This document shows, one piece after another, positions 52,551 to 60,778 of a DNA stretch of 64,000 nt. Position numbers and translations under genes: made by a program. Under the pieces are notes generated by a model, which was not told where the DNA came from, made no database searches, and saw only the letters and a list, made by a program, of their open reading frames with translations. Source of the stretch: Beijerinckiaceae bacterium (GTDB lineage: Bacteria > Pseudomonadota > Alphaproteobacteria > Rhizobiales > Beijerinckiaceae); contig JAPZTO010000002.1 in NCBI GenBank assembly GCA_027532775.1, positions 558,001-622,000 of the forward strand, read 5' to 3'. Each line of letters begins with the position of its first letter. The first letter of the stretch is position 1.

Positions 52551-54002
52551 TTACAGGCGATCAAGATAGGCATCCCAGAAGGCGTTTCGGAACAGGAGCT
52601 TCGGATCGATCTGGCGCTTGCGGGACGCGAAAAGGCGCGCACCGGGATAGATCGAGAGAAACTGGTCCGGGCGGGCATGCAGGCGATAGGGCAGATAATA
52701 GCTGCCGCCGATGCTTCCGACCATATCGACCAGAGCCTCGGTTACGGCGATCATATCCGTCTCGCCATTGGGATTGTTCTTCTGCGAAAAGGACATGACG
52801 GCGGCGATGCGGTCTGTCGTGGCGTAGGAGAGCAGGCTGGTTGCGTCGCGCTTCACATGACGCAGAGTGACATTGAGGAACTCGGCCGAGGCCCGGGGGA
52901 TGATGCGCCGGCAGCCCTCGACAAAGGCGCCGAACTGGTCGGGCGCGACAAAGTACTCATGCAGGATATCCGTCCGGCGGTAATCCCGGTTCGCGAGGTT
53001 CAGCACCGGCTCGTTCATGAGGCTGTTCCGCGTGGAAATGCCGGAGGACAGCGTCGGCCCGGCGGTCTTTTCCATGAACCAGCGCAGGCTCTTGCCCCAT
53101 TCGCGCTCGACCTGGGCACGGTAAACGCGGCGCGAGAAGCCGCTCAGCGCACTTTCCCGCGTCACCGGTGGCAGGCCGGCTGCGGGAACCGGCTCGCGCC
53201 GGTAGGTGACCAGCAGAGCCTCTTCAAAGAAACTGCCGCGCTCGACATTCAGGCGGCCATAGATCATCGGCACCGCCGCATCATTGGCCGACGCGATGAA
53301 GCGCGCCGCGAATTCGCCTGCCGGCATGGCTTCGAATTTCGGCCGGAGGAGCATGTTCTCGACCATCTCGACATCGAGATCGAGGATGATTCCGAACGCG
53401 CCATAGCCGCCCATGGCGAGACCGAAGAGCTCGGCATTCTCTTCACGCGAGCAGCGGATGACCGTGCCATCGGCCAGCATGATCCGGAAGGCGCGGACCG
53501 TGGCACCGAAGGGCCCGTAAGGTGTCGGCCAGCCATGCGCATTGACGCTGAACGTGGCGGCGATGCCGAAATCGCTGTTCGATTGCATGACCGCCGGCGA
53601 GAATCCTGCAGGATCGAGCGTCGCGATCACCTGGTGCCAGCGCGTGCCGCCCGCCGTGCGGAATTGCTTCGCCGCCCTGTCCAGCTCGGTCTGGTCAATA
53701 TCCAGCGTCATGGCCACGCCATCGCGAACGAGGGCCTGCCCGCCCATCGAGTGGCGCGCAGCGCCGATACAGACCGGGCGTCCCTCGCCTTCGGCCGCCT
53801 TGAGCTCGCGTCGCAGGGCTGCCACGAGATCGGCCTCGGCGTTGCGGACATGCCAGTGACGCGCCACAGGCGTGGGATTCAACCGACTGGCATCGTTCAT
53901 GATCAGCCGGGTTTGCCCGCGCGAGGCGCGAGGCAGGGTCGAAAGGGCGACGGCCCCGGCCCCCGCCATCACGGCGCGCCGCGTCATTTTCGGCATGGTC
54001 AT
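52551..54002 (-). CDS. Tat-exported FAD-linked oxidase (aldonolactone oxidase/GULO-like)
   Basis: 483 residues. N-terminal Tat signal: MTRRAVMAGAGAVALSTLP, then a FAD_binding_4 (VAO-type) domain. IGAARHSMGGQAL carries H84 at the position that often binds FAD covalently in aldonolactone oxidases. The C-terminal half matches the ALO domain, ending in FLSIYPGARLFASRKRQIDPKLLF. It would oxidise a sugar lactone or related alcohol in the periplasm. It is first of a four-gene operon and divergent from the PdxA-like gene. Confidence 0.85.
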   Translation of the reverse strand: MTMPKMTRRAVMAGAGAVALSTLPRASRGQTRLIMNDASRLNPTPVARHWHVRNAEADLVAALRRELKAAEGEGRPVCIGAARHSMGGQALVRDGVAMTLDIDQTELDRAAKQFRTAGGTRWHQVIATLDPAGFSPAVMQSNSDFGIAATFSVNAHGWPTPYGPFGATVRAFRIMLADGTVIRCSREENAELFGLAMGGYGAFGIILDLDVEMVENMLLRPKFEAMPAGEFAARFIASANDAAVPMIYGRLNVERGSFFEEALLVTYRREPVPAAGLPPVTRESALSGFSRRVYRAQVEREWGKSLRWFMEKTAGPTLSSGISTRNSLMNEPVLNLANRDYRRTDILHEYFVAPDQFGAFVEGCRRIIPRASAEFLNVTLRHVKRDATSLLSYATTDRIAAVMSFSQKNNPNGETDMIAVTEALVDMVGSIGGSYYLPYRLHARPDQFLSIYPGARLFASRKRQIDPKLLFRNAFWDAYLDRL

Positions 54003-54120
54003 CTCCCCCCGGGAATCGCACGGTCCAGCCCGGCAGAGGATACAGATTGTCGGCGACGGGCCAAGCGATGCCGCGCCGGCCGGATTTCAAGCAGGCTGAG
54101 CATAAAAGATCGCGCACGCT

Positions 54121-54133
54121 GTATACAGCATAC
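54121..54133 (+). promoter_or_regulatory. GntR-type site 1 (GTATACAGCATAC) upstream of the PdxA-like gene
   Basis: One of three copies of GTATNCWGCATRC in the cluster, 82 bp before the PdxA-like start and also inside the divergent promoter region of the flavoprotein operon. With flanks it reads CTGTATACAGCATACTTG. Confidence 0.7.
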
Positions 54134-54214
54134 TTGACCAATCCGGGCGAGGTTTCTAGGTTAGGCTCCAAGGCGGCGTCCCTGCACGCCTGCTCTTTTG
54201 AGGGAGTTTCGACG

Positions 54215-55225
54215 ATGGATGCCAGCCGGCCTGTCCTTGCCCATGTGATCGGCTGTCCGGCGGGCATTGCACCCGAACTTTCCGCCCGAATCCTCGCGGA
54301 TCCCGAAATTCATGCCGCCGCACGCATCATTGCTATCGGCGATGCGCGGGTGCTTGCAGCCGGTGCAAAATCGGCCGGTGTTTCCGTTTCCCTGCCGACC
54401 ATCCGCGAAAGCGATCCGATCCCTGGCGGTAACGGCCCCGTGCTGATCGACATGGCCCATCTCGACCCCGCAACAATCCGCCCCGGCGAATTGCAGAAAC
54501 CGGCCGGCGATGCGGCGATGGCGAATTTCCGCAAGGGCCTTGCTCTCGCCAAGGCCGGGCTGGTGGATGGCGTGACCTTCTCGCCCTTCAACAAGGCGTC
54601 GATGCGACTCTCCTACCCTGCCTATGAGGACGAGGTCGTCTTCATGAACGAGTTCCTCGATTTCAAGGGTACGGCGAGCGAGTTCAACATCCTGCCGGAT
54701 CTGTGGAATGCTCGTGTCACGTCGCATGTGCCGATTTCCGGCGTTGCCGCTCTGATAACGACAGAGAATGTGACGCGCGCCCTGCGCCTGACGGATCAGG
54801 CCATGCGCGCCGCCGGATGGGCGCGGCCGCGCATTGCCGTAGCCGGGCTCAACCCCCATGCCGGTGATGGTGGCAATTTCGGCCGCGAGGATGTCGATGT
54901 GCTGGAACCCGTGGTGGCCGCCGGCCAGCGCGAGGGCATTGCCTGCTCAGGCCCCTTCCCCTCGGATACGGTGTTCGTCCGGGCCCGCAAGGGTGAGTTT
55001 GACGCGGTACTGACCATGTATCACGACCAGGGCCAGATCGCGATGAAGCTGATCGGTTTCGACCAGGGCGTGACCGTTCTGGGCGGCTATCCCTTCCCCA
55101 TTGCCACGGCAGCCCATGGCTCAGCCTATGACATTGCCGGCAAGGGCATTGCCAATCCCGATGCAATGAGAAATGCGATGGGAATCGCCACGCGCATGGC
55201 CGCCGCGCGCCGGAAGGCGGCCTGA
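54215..55225 (+). CDS. PdxA family dehydrogenase (4-hydroxythreonine-4-phosphate dehydrogenase-like, PdxA2)
   Basis: 336 residues. Family motifs: IGCPAGIAPELSARIL, SHVPISGVA, GLNPHAGDGGNFGRED, and MYHDQGQIAMKLIGFDQGVTV with AHGSAYDIAGKG. The region where canonical PdxA has GHTE reads EDEVVFMNEF instead, so it is a divergent PdxA2-like protein; such proteins oxidise phosphorylated four-carbon acids and related substrates in catabolic clusters. GAGGGAG before ATG 54215 fixes the start. Context (TTT transporter, SAF oxidoreductase, GntR) supports catabolism rather than vitamin B6 synthesis. Confidence 0.85.
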   Translation: MDASRPVLAHVIGCPAGIAPELSARILADPEIHAAARIIAIGDARVLAAGAKSAGVSVSLPTIRESDPIPGGNGPVLIDMAHLDPATIRPGELQKPAGDAAMANFRKGLALAKAGLVDGVTFSPFNKASMRLSYPAYEDEVVFMNEFLDFKGTASEFNILPDLWNARVTSHVPISGVAALITTENVTRALRLTDQAMRAAGWARPRIAVAGLNPHAGDGGNFGREDVDVLEPVVAAGQREGIACSGPFPSDTVFVRARKGEFDAVLTMYHDQGQIAMKLIGFDQGVTVLGGYPFPIATAAHGSAYDIAGKGIANPDAMRNAMGIATRMAAARRKAA

Positions 55226-55252
55226 TCGGCCTCCCAAGTCTCGCGAATGAGG

Positions 55253-55276
55253 AACGCCGCCTTTCCGGGCGGCGTT
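55253..55276. terminator. Bidirectional terminator hairpin between the PdxA-like and TctA genes
   Basis: A perfect 9-bp stem (AACGCCGCC with GGCGGCGTT) and 6-nt loop lie between two convergent gene ends. Pyrimidine-rich sequence follows on the plus strand (TTTCTG), but the T tract is weak. Confidence 0.6.
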
Positions 55277-55307
55277 TCTGCGTGGTCGCGAGGATTGCAG
55301 CCGCCCT

Positions 55308-56807
55308 TCAGGCCGGCGAGGGCCGGAGCCGCTGGCGCAGCGCACCGAGCAGCGGCCAGAAGAGCAGGACGAGGCCGAGCAGCATCAGGCCGGTCACCAG
55401 CGGGTTGGACCAGAAGATCGTCAGTGAGCCCTTGGACATGATCATCGACTGGCGGAAGGCATCCTCCGCCTTGTCGCCGATGACCATGGCAAGGATCAGC
55501 GGGGCGATCGGGTAATCGAGCTTCTTGAAGACATAGCCGAGGATGCCGAAGCCGAGTGCAAGCCAGAGATCGAATGGCCGGCCGGCAATCGTGTAGGCGC
55601 CGATGAAGCAGACCACGACAATCAGCGGGCCGATAATGGCGAAGGGGATGCGCAGGATCGAGGCGAAGAGTGGCACGGTGGCGAGAACCAAAACGACGGC
55701 AACGACATTGCCGAGATACATCGACGCAATCAGGCCCCAGACGAAATCCGGCCGCTCGACGAAAAGCATTGGCCCGGGATTGAGGCCCCAGATCATCAAT
55801 CCGCCCAGCATGACCGCGGCAGTGGCCGAACCCGGCAGGCCGAGCGCCATCATCGGCAACATGGCCGAGGTGCCGGCCGAATGATCAGCTGTTTCCGGCG
55901 CAATCACGCCATCCGGCTCGCCCTTGCCGAAATTGGCGCGATAGGCCGAGAAGCGCTTGGCGAGGCCGTAGGACATGAAGGAAGCGGCCGTCGGACCGCC
56001 CGGCGTGATGCCCATCCAGCAGCCGACAATCGAGGAACGCAGCAAGGTCGCCCAGTGCTTCGGCATCTGCGCCGCAGTCCGGAGCACATCGCGCGGGGTG
56101 ATCTTCGCGCGGATGCCGTCCAGCTTCAGGCCATCCTCGATGGTTAGGATCAATTCGCCGATGCCGAACAGGCCGATCACCGCCACGAGGAAGCTGATGC
56201 CCGCCAGCAGCACGTCATAGCCGAAAGTCAGGCGCAGGCTGCCCGAGACCGAATCCATGCCAACCGCCGCGAGCGAGAAGCCCAGCGCGATCGAGACCGC
56301 CGCCTTGAGCGGCGGCGCGCCGGACAGGCCAACAAAGCTGGCAAAGGCGAGGAAGTAGACGCCGAAAAATTCCGGCGACGAGAATTTCAGGGCGAATTGC
56401 GTCACCCAACCCGAGAGCGCGGTGATCAGCAGCACGCCGACAATCGCACCGAAGCCGGCCGACAGGAACGCGAAGCTGAGCGCCTCGGTGGCACGGCCAT
56501 TCTGCGCCATCGGATAGCCGTCAAACGTGGTGGCGACCGAGGAGGGTTCGCCCGGAATGTTGAACAGGATCGACGTTGTGGAGCCGCCGAACAGCGCACC
56601 CCAATACATGCTGGTCAGCAGGATGATCGCCGAGACCGGATCCATTGTGAAGGTGAGCGGCAGGAGGAGCGAGACGCCGTTCGGTGCGCCCAAACCCGGC
56701 AGGACGCCGACCAGGATCCCCAGCAGCACGCCAACGACCATGAGCATGACGTGATACCAGGTCAGCGCGACGCTGAAACCGTGCAGGAGGCCGGAAAATC
56801 CATCCAT
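55308..56807 (-). CDS. Tripartite tricarboxylate transporter large permease (TctA family), second set
   Basis: 499-residue permease with the family blocks [59 protein letters not shown] and ADHSAGTSAMLPMMALG. It is third gene of a TctCBA operon on the minus strand (7 bp after tctB) and convergent with the PdxA-like gene, a terminator hairpin between. It imports the carboxylate bound by the TctC protein of this operon. Confidence 0.94.
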   Translation of the reverse strand: MDGFSGLLHGFSVALTWYHVMLMVVGVLLGILVGVLPGLGAPNGVSLLLPLTFTMDPVSAIILLTSMYWGALFGGSTTSILFNIPGEPSSVATTFDGYPMAQNGRATEALSFAFLSAGFGAIVGVLLITALSGWVTQFALKFSSPEFFGVYFLAFASFVGLSGAPPLKAAVSIALGFSLAAVGMDSVSGSLRLTFGYDVLLAGISFLVAVIGLFGIGELILTIEDGLKLDGIRAKITPRDVLRTAAQMPKHWATLLRSSIVGCWMGITPGGPTAASFMSYGLAKRFSAYRANFGKGEPDGVIAPETADHSAGTSAMLPMMALGLPGSATAAVMLGGLMIWGLNPGPMLFVERPDFVWGLIASMYLGNVVAVVLVLATVPLFASILRIPFAIIGPLIVVVCFIGAYTIAGRPFDLWLALGFGILGYVFKKLDYPIAPLILAMVIGDKAEDAFRQSMIMSKGSLTIFWSNPLVTGLMLLGLVLLFWPLLGALRQRLRPSPA

Positions 56808-56814
56808 GGTCGCC

Positions 56815-57303
56815 TCACAATCCCAGCCAGGCTTCGAGCGGGCCCTTGAGCATGGCGACCTTGAAGACCCGCTCGATCAAAAGATAAGCAAGGAACGGCG
56901 TCGTCAGGGCGATGAGACCGGCCTTGAGCACCGGATAGCGGTTCTGCAGCACAAGCGTGCCGAACAGGTAGAGCGCCATCCCGACGTAGAGGCCGAGCAT
57001 CAGGCTGGCGATGACCAGGCCGAGGATCGGCAAGGTGAAGCCGAGGACCAGCCGCAGCTGCTCCGGCTTCAGGAAGGCCTGCCCGGCCCAGAGACGGGTC
57101 CGCAACAGGGGCAAGGTCGCGCGCAGGGCATTGGCGAGGCTGGCCAGCAGGACGATGATCCCCATGTAGAAGGGAAAGGCGCCCGGCTCCGGCCCGGAGG
57201 GCGACCAGCCGACGCCGTATTCCAGCGCGCCGATGATCGTGATGACGCCGATGACGGCCAGAAATGCCGCCATCCCCAGTTCCGCCTGCCAGCGCGCGAC
57301 CAT
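56815..57303 (-). CDS. Tripartite tricarboxylate transporter small membrane protein (TctB family), second set
   Basis: 162 residues with four helices, including VIGVITIIGALEYGVGWSPSGPEPGAFPFYMG, a layout frequent in TctB (the PGAFPFY motif after helix 1). It lies between the TctC and TctA genes with short gaps of 12 and 7 bp. Confidence 0.88.
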   Translation of the reverse strand: MVARWQAELGMAAFLAVIGVITIIGALEYGVGWSPSGPEPGAFPFYMGIIVLLASLANALRATLPLLRTRLWAGQAFLKPEQLRLVLGFTLPILGLVIASLMLGLYVGMALYLFGTLVLQNRYPVLKAGLIALTTPFLAYLLIERVFKVAMLKGPLEAWLGL

Positions 57304-57315
57304 GGCCCGCTGCCC

Positions 57316-58308
57316 TTATTTCACGATCCAGCCTTCGCGCTCGAACACCTCGCGCGAGAGCTTGTCGTCATTGGCCACGAAGGCCTTCAGGCTGTCGCCC
57401 GACAGGAACTGACCGGTCTGGACCGTCCGCGTGATGTATTCCTGCCATTCCGGTGTTTCCGAGACCTTCTTGAGAACGCCCTCATAGAACTGGGCGGCAC
57501 CGGCAGGCGTGCCGGCCGGCAGCCAAACCGTGCGCGGCATCTGGAACCGCTCGACCGGGATGCCGGCTTCCTTGCAGGTCGGGATATCGGCCCAGCCCTG
57601 CGTCTCGGTGACCTTGGGCCCGGCCGGAAGACGCGCCGGCGAGAAGACGCAAAGCGGGCGGACCTGCCCGGCCTTCCACTGGCCGATGCTCTCGTTCGGA
57701 TTATTGGTATGCGAGTTGATGTGCCCGCCCGCGAGCTGGGTGCCAACGGCGCCACCGCCCTGGAACGGGACGTAGATGAACTTCGCACCCGCCGCCGTAG
57801 AGAGGATGCTGGTCAACGTCTGGTCGGTATCCTTCGACTGGCTGCCGCCCATCTTGTAGGTCTCGGGCTTGGCCTTGGCCGCCTCGACATAATCCTTCGC
57901 GGTCTTGTAGGGCGCATCCGCCTTGACCCAGAGCAGGAACTCATCGAGCGCCAGCGCGGCTACCGGCGTCAGGTCGGAAAACTTGTAGCCGAGCTTGGCC
58001 ACGTAAGGCAGCAGATAGGCGTTGTTGGTGCCGAAAATGACCTTGTAGGGGTCTCCGGCGGCTGTCTTGGAAACGAGATAGCCCTCCGCGCCCGAACCGC
58101 CCCCCTTGTTGCTGACAACGATCGGCTGGTCGATCAGCTTGTATTTCATGATGATCGACTGGATCATCCGGGTAAAGTTGTCGGTGCCGCCGCCGGGGCT
58201 GGACGTGACGACGAACTCGATCGGCTTGGTCGGCTGCCAGCCCTGCGCGGCCGCTCCGGCCATGCCGGCGGCCAGGAAACCCAGCGCCATTCCGAATTTG
58301 CGTGCCAT
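57316..58308 (-). CDS. Tripartite tricarboxylate transporter substrate-binding protein (TctC family), second set
   Basis: 330-residue periplasmic protein with a Sec signal (about residues 1-22, ...AAGMAGAAAQGW). IEFVVTSSPGGGTDNFTRMI, VSNKGGGSGAEGYL and KMGGSQSKDTDQTL fit the Bug/TctC family. It is the first gene of the operon and divergent from the SAF oxidoreductase; a GntR-type motif lies 71 bp upstream of its start. The ligand is probably the compound degraded by the neighbouring enzymes. Confidence 0.92.
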   Translation of the reverse strand: MARKFGMALGFLAAGMAGAAAQGWQPTKPIEFVVTSSPGGGTDNFTRMIQSIIMKYKLIDQPIVVSNKGGGSGAEGYLVSKTAAGDPYKVIFGTNNAYLLPYVAKLGYKFSDLTPVAALALDEFLLWVKADAPYKTAKDYVEAAKAKPETYKMGGSQSKDTDQTLTSILSTAAGAKFIYVPFQGGGAVGTQLAGGHINSHTNNPNESIGQWKAGQVRPLCVFSPARLPAGPKVTETQGWADIPTCKEAGIPVERFQMPRTVWLPAGTPAGAAQFYEGVLKKVSETPEWQEYITRTVQTGQFLSGDSLKAFVANDDKLSREVFEREGWIVK

Positions 58309-58379
58309 TCTTTCCTCCCTTTGATCATGCTTCGCCGCAGGCGCTCGGCCGGCCTGCCTTGTGACAACTTGTCATAACT

Positions 58380-58392
58380 GTATGCAGCATGC
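58380..58392 (+). promoter_or_regulatory. GntR-type site 2 (GTATGCAGCATGC) between the TTT operon and the SAF oxidoreductase gene
   Basis: Second copy of GTATNCWGCATRC, in the 121-bp divergent intergenic region and therefore able to control both directions; 37 bp before the oxidoreductase start. Confidence 0.7.
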
Positions 58393-58429
58393 AACATTCA
58401 TCCTGTCCCCGCAAACAGGATGCCCCGTC

Positions 58430-59821
58430 ATGAACCATCACCATCGCTTTGCTGCGCTCGCTGACCCGGTCAGCCTCTGCGTGATCGGGAGCGGACAATT
58501 CGGGCAGAGCCTGATCGCGCAGGCGCGCCATATTCCGCGCCTCTCGCCGCGCATCGCGGTCGATTTGACGGCGGAAGCCGCCGGCCGCGCTTTCGTGGCT
58601 GCCGGGCATGACCCGCAGGATGTGGCGCTGTGCATGACGGCTCGCGAGGCCCGCGCTGCGCATCAGGCCGGAAGGCTTGTCGCGGCAGGCAGCCTCGACA
58701 GCGTGATTGACCTGCCCTTCGACATTCTCATCGAAGCGACCGGCCACCCGGAGGCAGCGGCGCGCCACAGCCTCTCGGCCATCGAGGCGAAGCGGCATGT
58801 CCTGCTTGTCAGCAAGGAGGCCGATTCCGTGGCCGGGCCGATCCTCGCGCGCAAGGCGCGGGAGAAGGGTGTCCGCCTCGCGCCGGTGGATGGTGACCAG
58901 CCGAGCCTGCTGATCGACCTCGTCACCTGGGCGGAAATTCTCGGCTTCGAGATTCTCTGTGCCGGCAAATCCAGCGAGTATGATTTCGTGGTCGACCCCG
59001 CATCCGATGACGTCACCTGCAACGGCGTTCCGGCGCGGATCGAGGGGATCGGCGCCATCTGGAACGATCCCGCGCTGCCGATCTCCGAACGCGCGGCGGG
59101 CCGTGCAAGCTTGCTTGGCTGGCATTTTCCGCTGCGCGCGGTGCCGGATCTCTGCGAGATGACGCTTGTCGCCAATGCAACCGGGCTGGTAGCCGACCGG
59201 CCGGGCTTCCACTGCCCGGTGGCCCGCATCCCCGAAATTGCCGAGTTGCTCCGGCCGCAGGATATGGGCGGTTTGCTTGGCGGCGGAAGGCGGCTTGATG
59301 TTTTCCACCATATCCGGATGGTCGACGAAGCAAGCTTTGCCGGAGGGGTTTTCGTCTGCGTGCGGTGTCAGGACCGGACGGCCTGGCAGGTCCTTTCCGA
59401 AAAGGGCCATGCCGTCAGCAGGGACGGCCAGACCGCGATGATCTACCTGCCTCGACACCTGCTCGGGCTGGAAGCGGCGACCAGCCTGTTCGATCTCGCG
59501 GCCTTTGGCGAAACGCCCTATGGCCCGGATTACGCGCCGAAACAGGATCTGGTCGCTGTGACCACGCGCCCCCTCATGGCCGGCACGGTACTGGAGGCCA
59601 GGGGCCATCACCACACGATCGATGGCGTCACCGCCGAAATGCGCCCTGCCCTGCCGCTCTCGGCCGAGGCCACGACGCCGTATTATCTGGTCGCCAACCG
59701 CATCCTGGCGCGTGACCTGCCAACGGGAGCGGCGATCCGGCCTTCCGACCTCGTGATCGAAGCGAAATCCACCCTGCTCGACCTGCGCCTGCAACAGGAT
59801 GCCGCCTTCCTCGGCGCTTGA
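58430..59821 (+). CDS. Rossmann-fold oxidoreductase with C-terminal SAF domain
   Basis: 463 residues. The N-terminal NAD(P)-binding motif is VIGSGQFGQSL (residues 18-28), followed by a homoserine-dehydrogenase-like region (FDILIEATGHPEAAARHSL). A C-terminal SAF-type segment has RPLMAGTVLEA, LPTGAAIRPSDLV and TPYYLVANRILARDL. Such proteins recur beside GntR, TTT or TRAP transporters and PdxA-like enzymes, but their reaction is not established. ATG 58430 has AGGA about nine bases upstream. It is divergent from the TTT operon and followed by the GntR gene. Confidence 0.78.
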   Translation: MNHHHRFAALADPVSLCVIGSGQFGQSLIAQARHIPRLSPRIAVDLTAEAAGRAFVAAGHDPQDVALCMTAREARAAHQAGRLVAAGSLDSVIDLPFDILIEATGHPEAAARHSLSAIEAKRHVLLVSKEADSVAGPILARKAREKGVRLAPVDGDQPSLLIDLVTWAEILGFEILCAGKSSEYDFVVDPASDDVTCNGVPARIEGIGAIWNDPALPISERAAGRASLLGWHFPLRAVPDLCEMTLVANATGLVADRPGFHCPVARIPEIAELLRPQDMGGLLGGGRRLDVFHHIRMVDEASFAGGVFVCVRCQDRTAWQVLSEKGHAVSRDGQTAMIYLPRHLLGLEAATSLFDLAAFGETPYGPDYAPKQDLVAVTTRPLMAGTVLEARGHHHTIDGVTAEMRPALPLSAEATTPYYLVANRILARDLPTGAAIRPSDLVIEAKSTLLDLRLQQDAAFLGA

Positions 59822-59841
59822 CAGCTTGCACTTCAGGCTTT

Positions 59842-59854
59842 GTATTCTGCATAC
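59842..59854 (+). promoter_or_regulatory. GntR-type site 3 (GTATTCTGCATAC) upstream of the gntR gene
   Basis: Third copy of GTATNCWGCATRC, 21 bp after the oxidoreductase stop and 219 bp before the GntR start. Read on the minus strand with flanks it is CTGTATGCAGAATACAA, which aligns closely with site 2. It implies autoregulation. Confidence 0.7.
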
Positions 59855-60073
59855 AGAGATGAGTTGATCGCATTTTCCGCCGGGCCGCTCCCCGGATTGG
59901 CGAAGATCCGGAAGCGGCGCACCCTTGGTTTCGGCAGCTCGGCCGAGAATTCCGGGGGCGGCGGGGGTCCTGCGCCGGATTTATGCCATCAAGGGCTTGC
60001 CGGGGTTCTAGAAATCGAATTCCGGTTCTGGCAACAAGGAAACGCGACAGGGAAGCGCGACGCGAGGGGAAAC

Positions 60074-60772
60074 GTGGCCGATTCCGGAAAAAAGACCTGG
60101 GCCGTCTCCGACGAGGCCATGGATGGCGTGCAGCGGATCACGCGGGTGACACTGCATGACGCGGTGCTCAACCAGCTCCGCGACATGATCATCGAGGGCA
60201 AGCTGCCGCCCGGCACACGGATCAACGAGGGGCCCGTCGGCGCCTCGCTCGGGGTTTCGCGCACACCGTTGCGCGAAGCCATCAAGACACTGGCCAGCGA
60301 GGGCCTGGTGGAGATCCTGCCGGCCAAGGGCGCGATTGTCCGGCGGTTCTCGGAAAAGGACATCCGCGACATTCTCGACGTGTTGAAGACGCTGGAACAG
60401 CTGGCGGCCCGGCTGACCTGTGCCCATGCCAGCGACGACGAGATCGCGGAGATCGCTGATCTGCACAAGCAGATGTTGCGTCTCTATGCCGACCGCAACC
60501 GGTTGGCGTATTTCAAGCTCAATCAGGAAATCCATTCGGCCATCGTCCGGGCGAGCGGCAATACCGCGCTCACCCAGGTCCATGAGCAACTCCAGGCGCG
60601 GATCAAGCGGGTGCGCTTCATCGGGAATGAATTGCCCGAGCGCTGGGCCGGCGCTGTTGCCGAGCACGAGGAGATGAATCTTGCGCTGCTGGCGCGTGAT
60701 GGCGAGCGGCTGTCGGAAGTGCTCGGCCGGCATCTCGACAAGACGCTCGACCGCGTTCGTGACGCGATCTGA
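60074..60772 (+). CDS. GntR family regulator (FCD subfamily)
   Basis: 232 residues: wHTH with RDMIIEGKLPPGTRINEG, then LGVSRTPLREAIKTLASEGLVEILPAKGA, and an FCD domain with NQEIHSAIVRASGN and EHEEMNLALLARD carrying the usual His residues. GTG 60074 follows a GAGGGGA ribosome-binding site; ATG 60119 is an alternative. Three matching dyads before itself, the oxidoreductase/TTT region and the PdxA-like gene make it the probable local regulator, with the transported acid or a catabolite as inducer. Confidence 0.9.
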   Translation: MADSGKKTWAVSDEAMDGVQRITRVTLHDAVLNQLRDMIIEGKLPPGTRINEGPVGASLGVSRTPLREAIKTLASEGLVEILPAKGAIVRRFSEKDIRDILDVLKTLEQLAARLTCAHASDDEIAEIADLHKQMLRLYADRNRLAYFKLNQEIHSAIVRASGNTALTQVHEQLQARIKRVRFIGNELPERWAGAVAEHEEMNLALLARDGERLSEVLGRHLDKTLDRVRDAI

Positions 60773-60778
60773 AGCAGA

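Noticed and set aside
50919-54137. 1072-codon open frame on the plus strand
   Set aside because: It is antisense to the flavoprotein operon, has no recognisable domain and a biased Arg/Glu/Gly composition; a GC-rich shadow frame.
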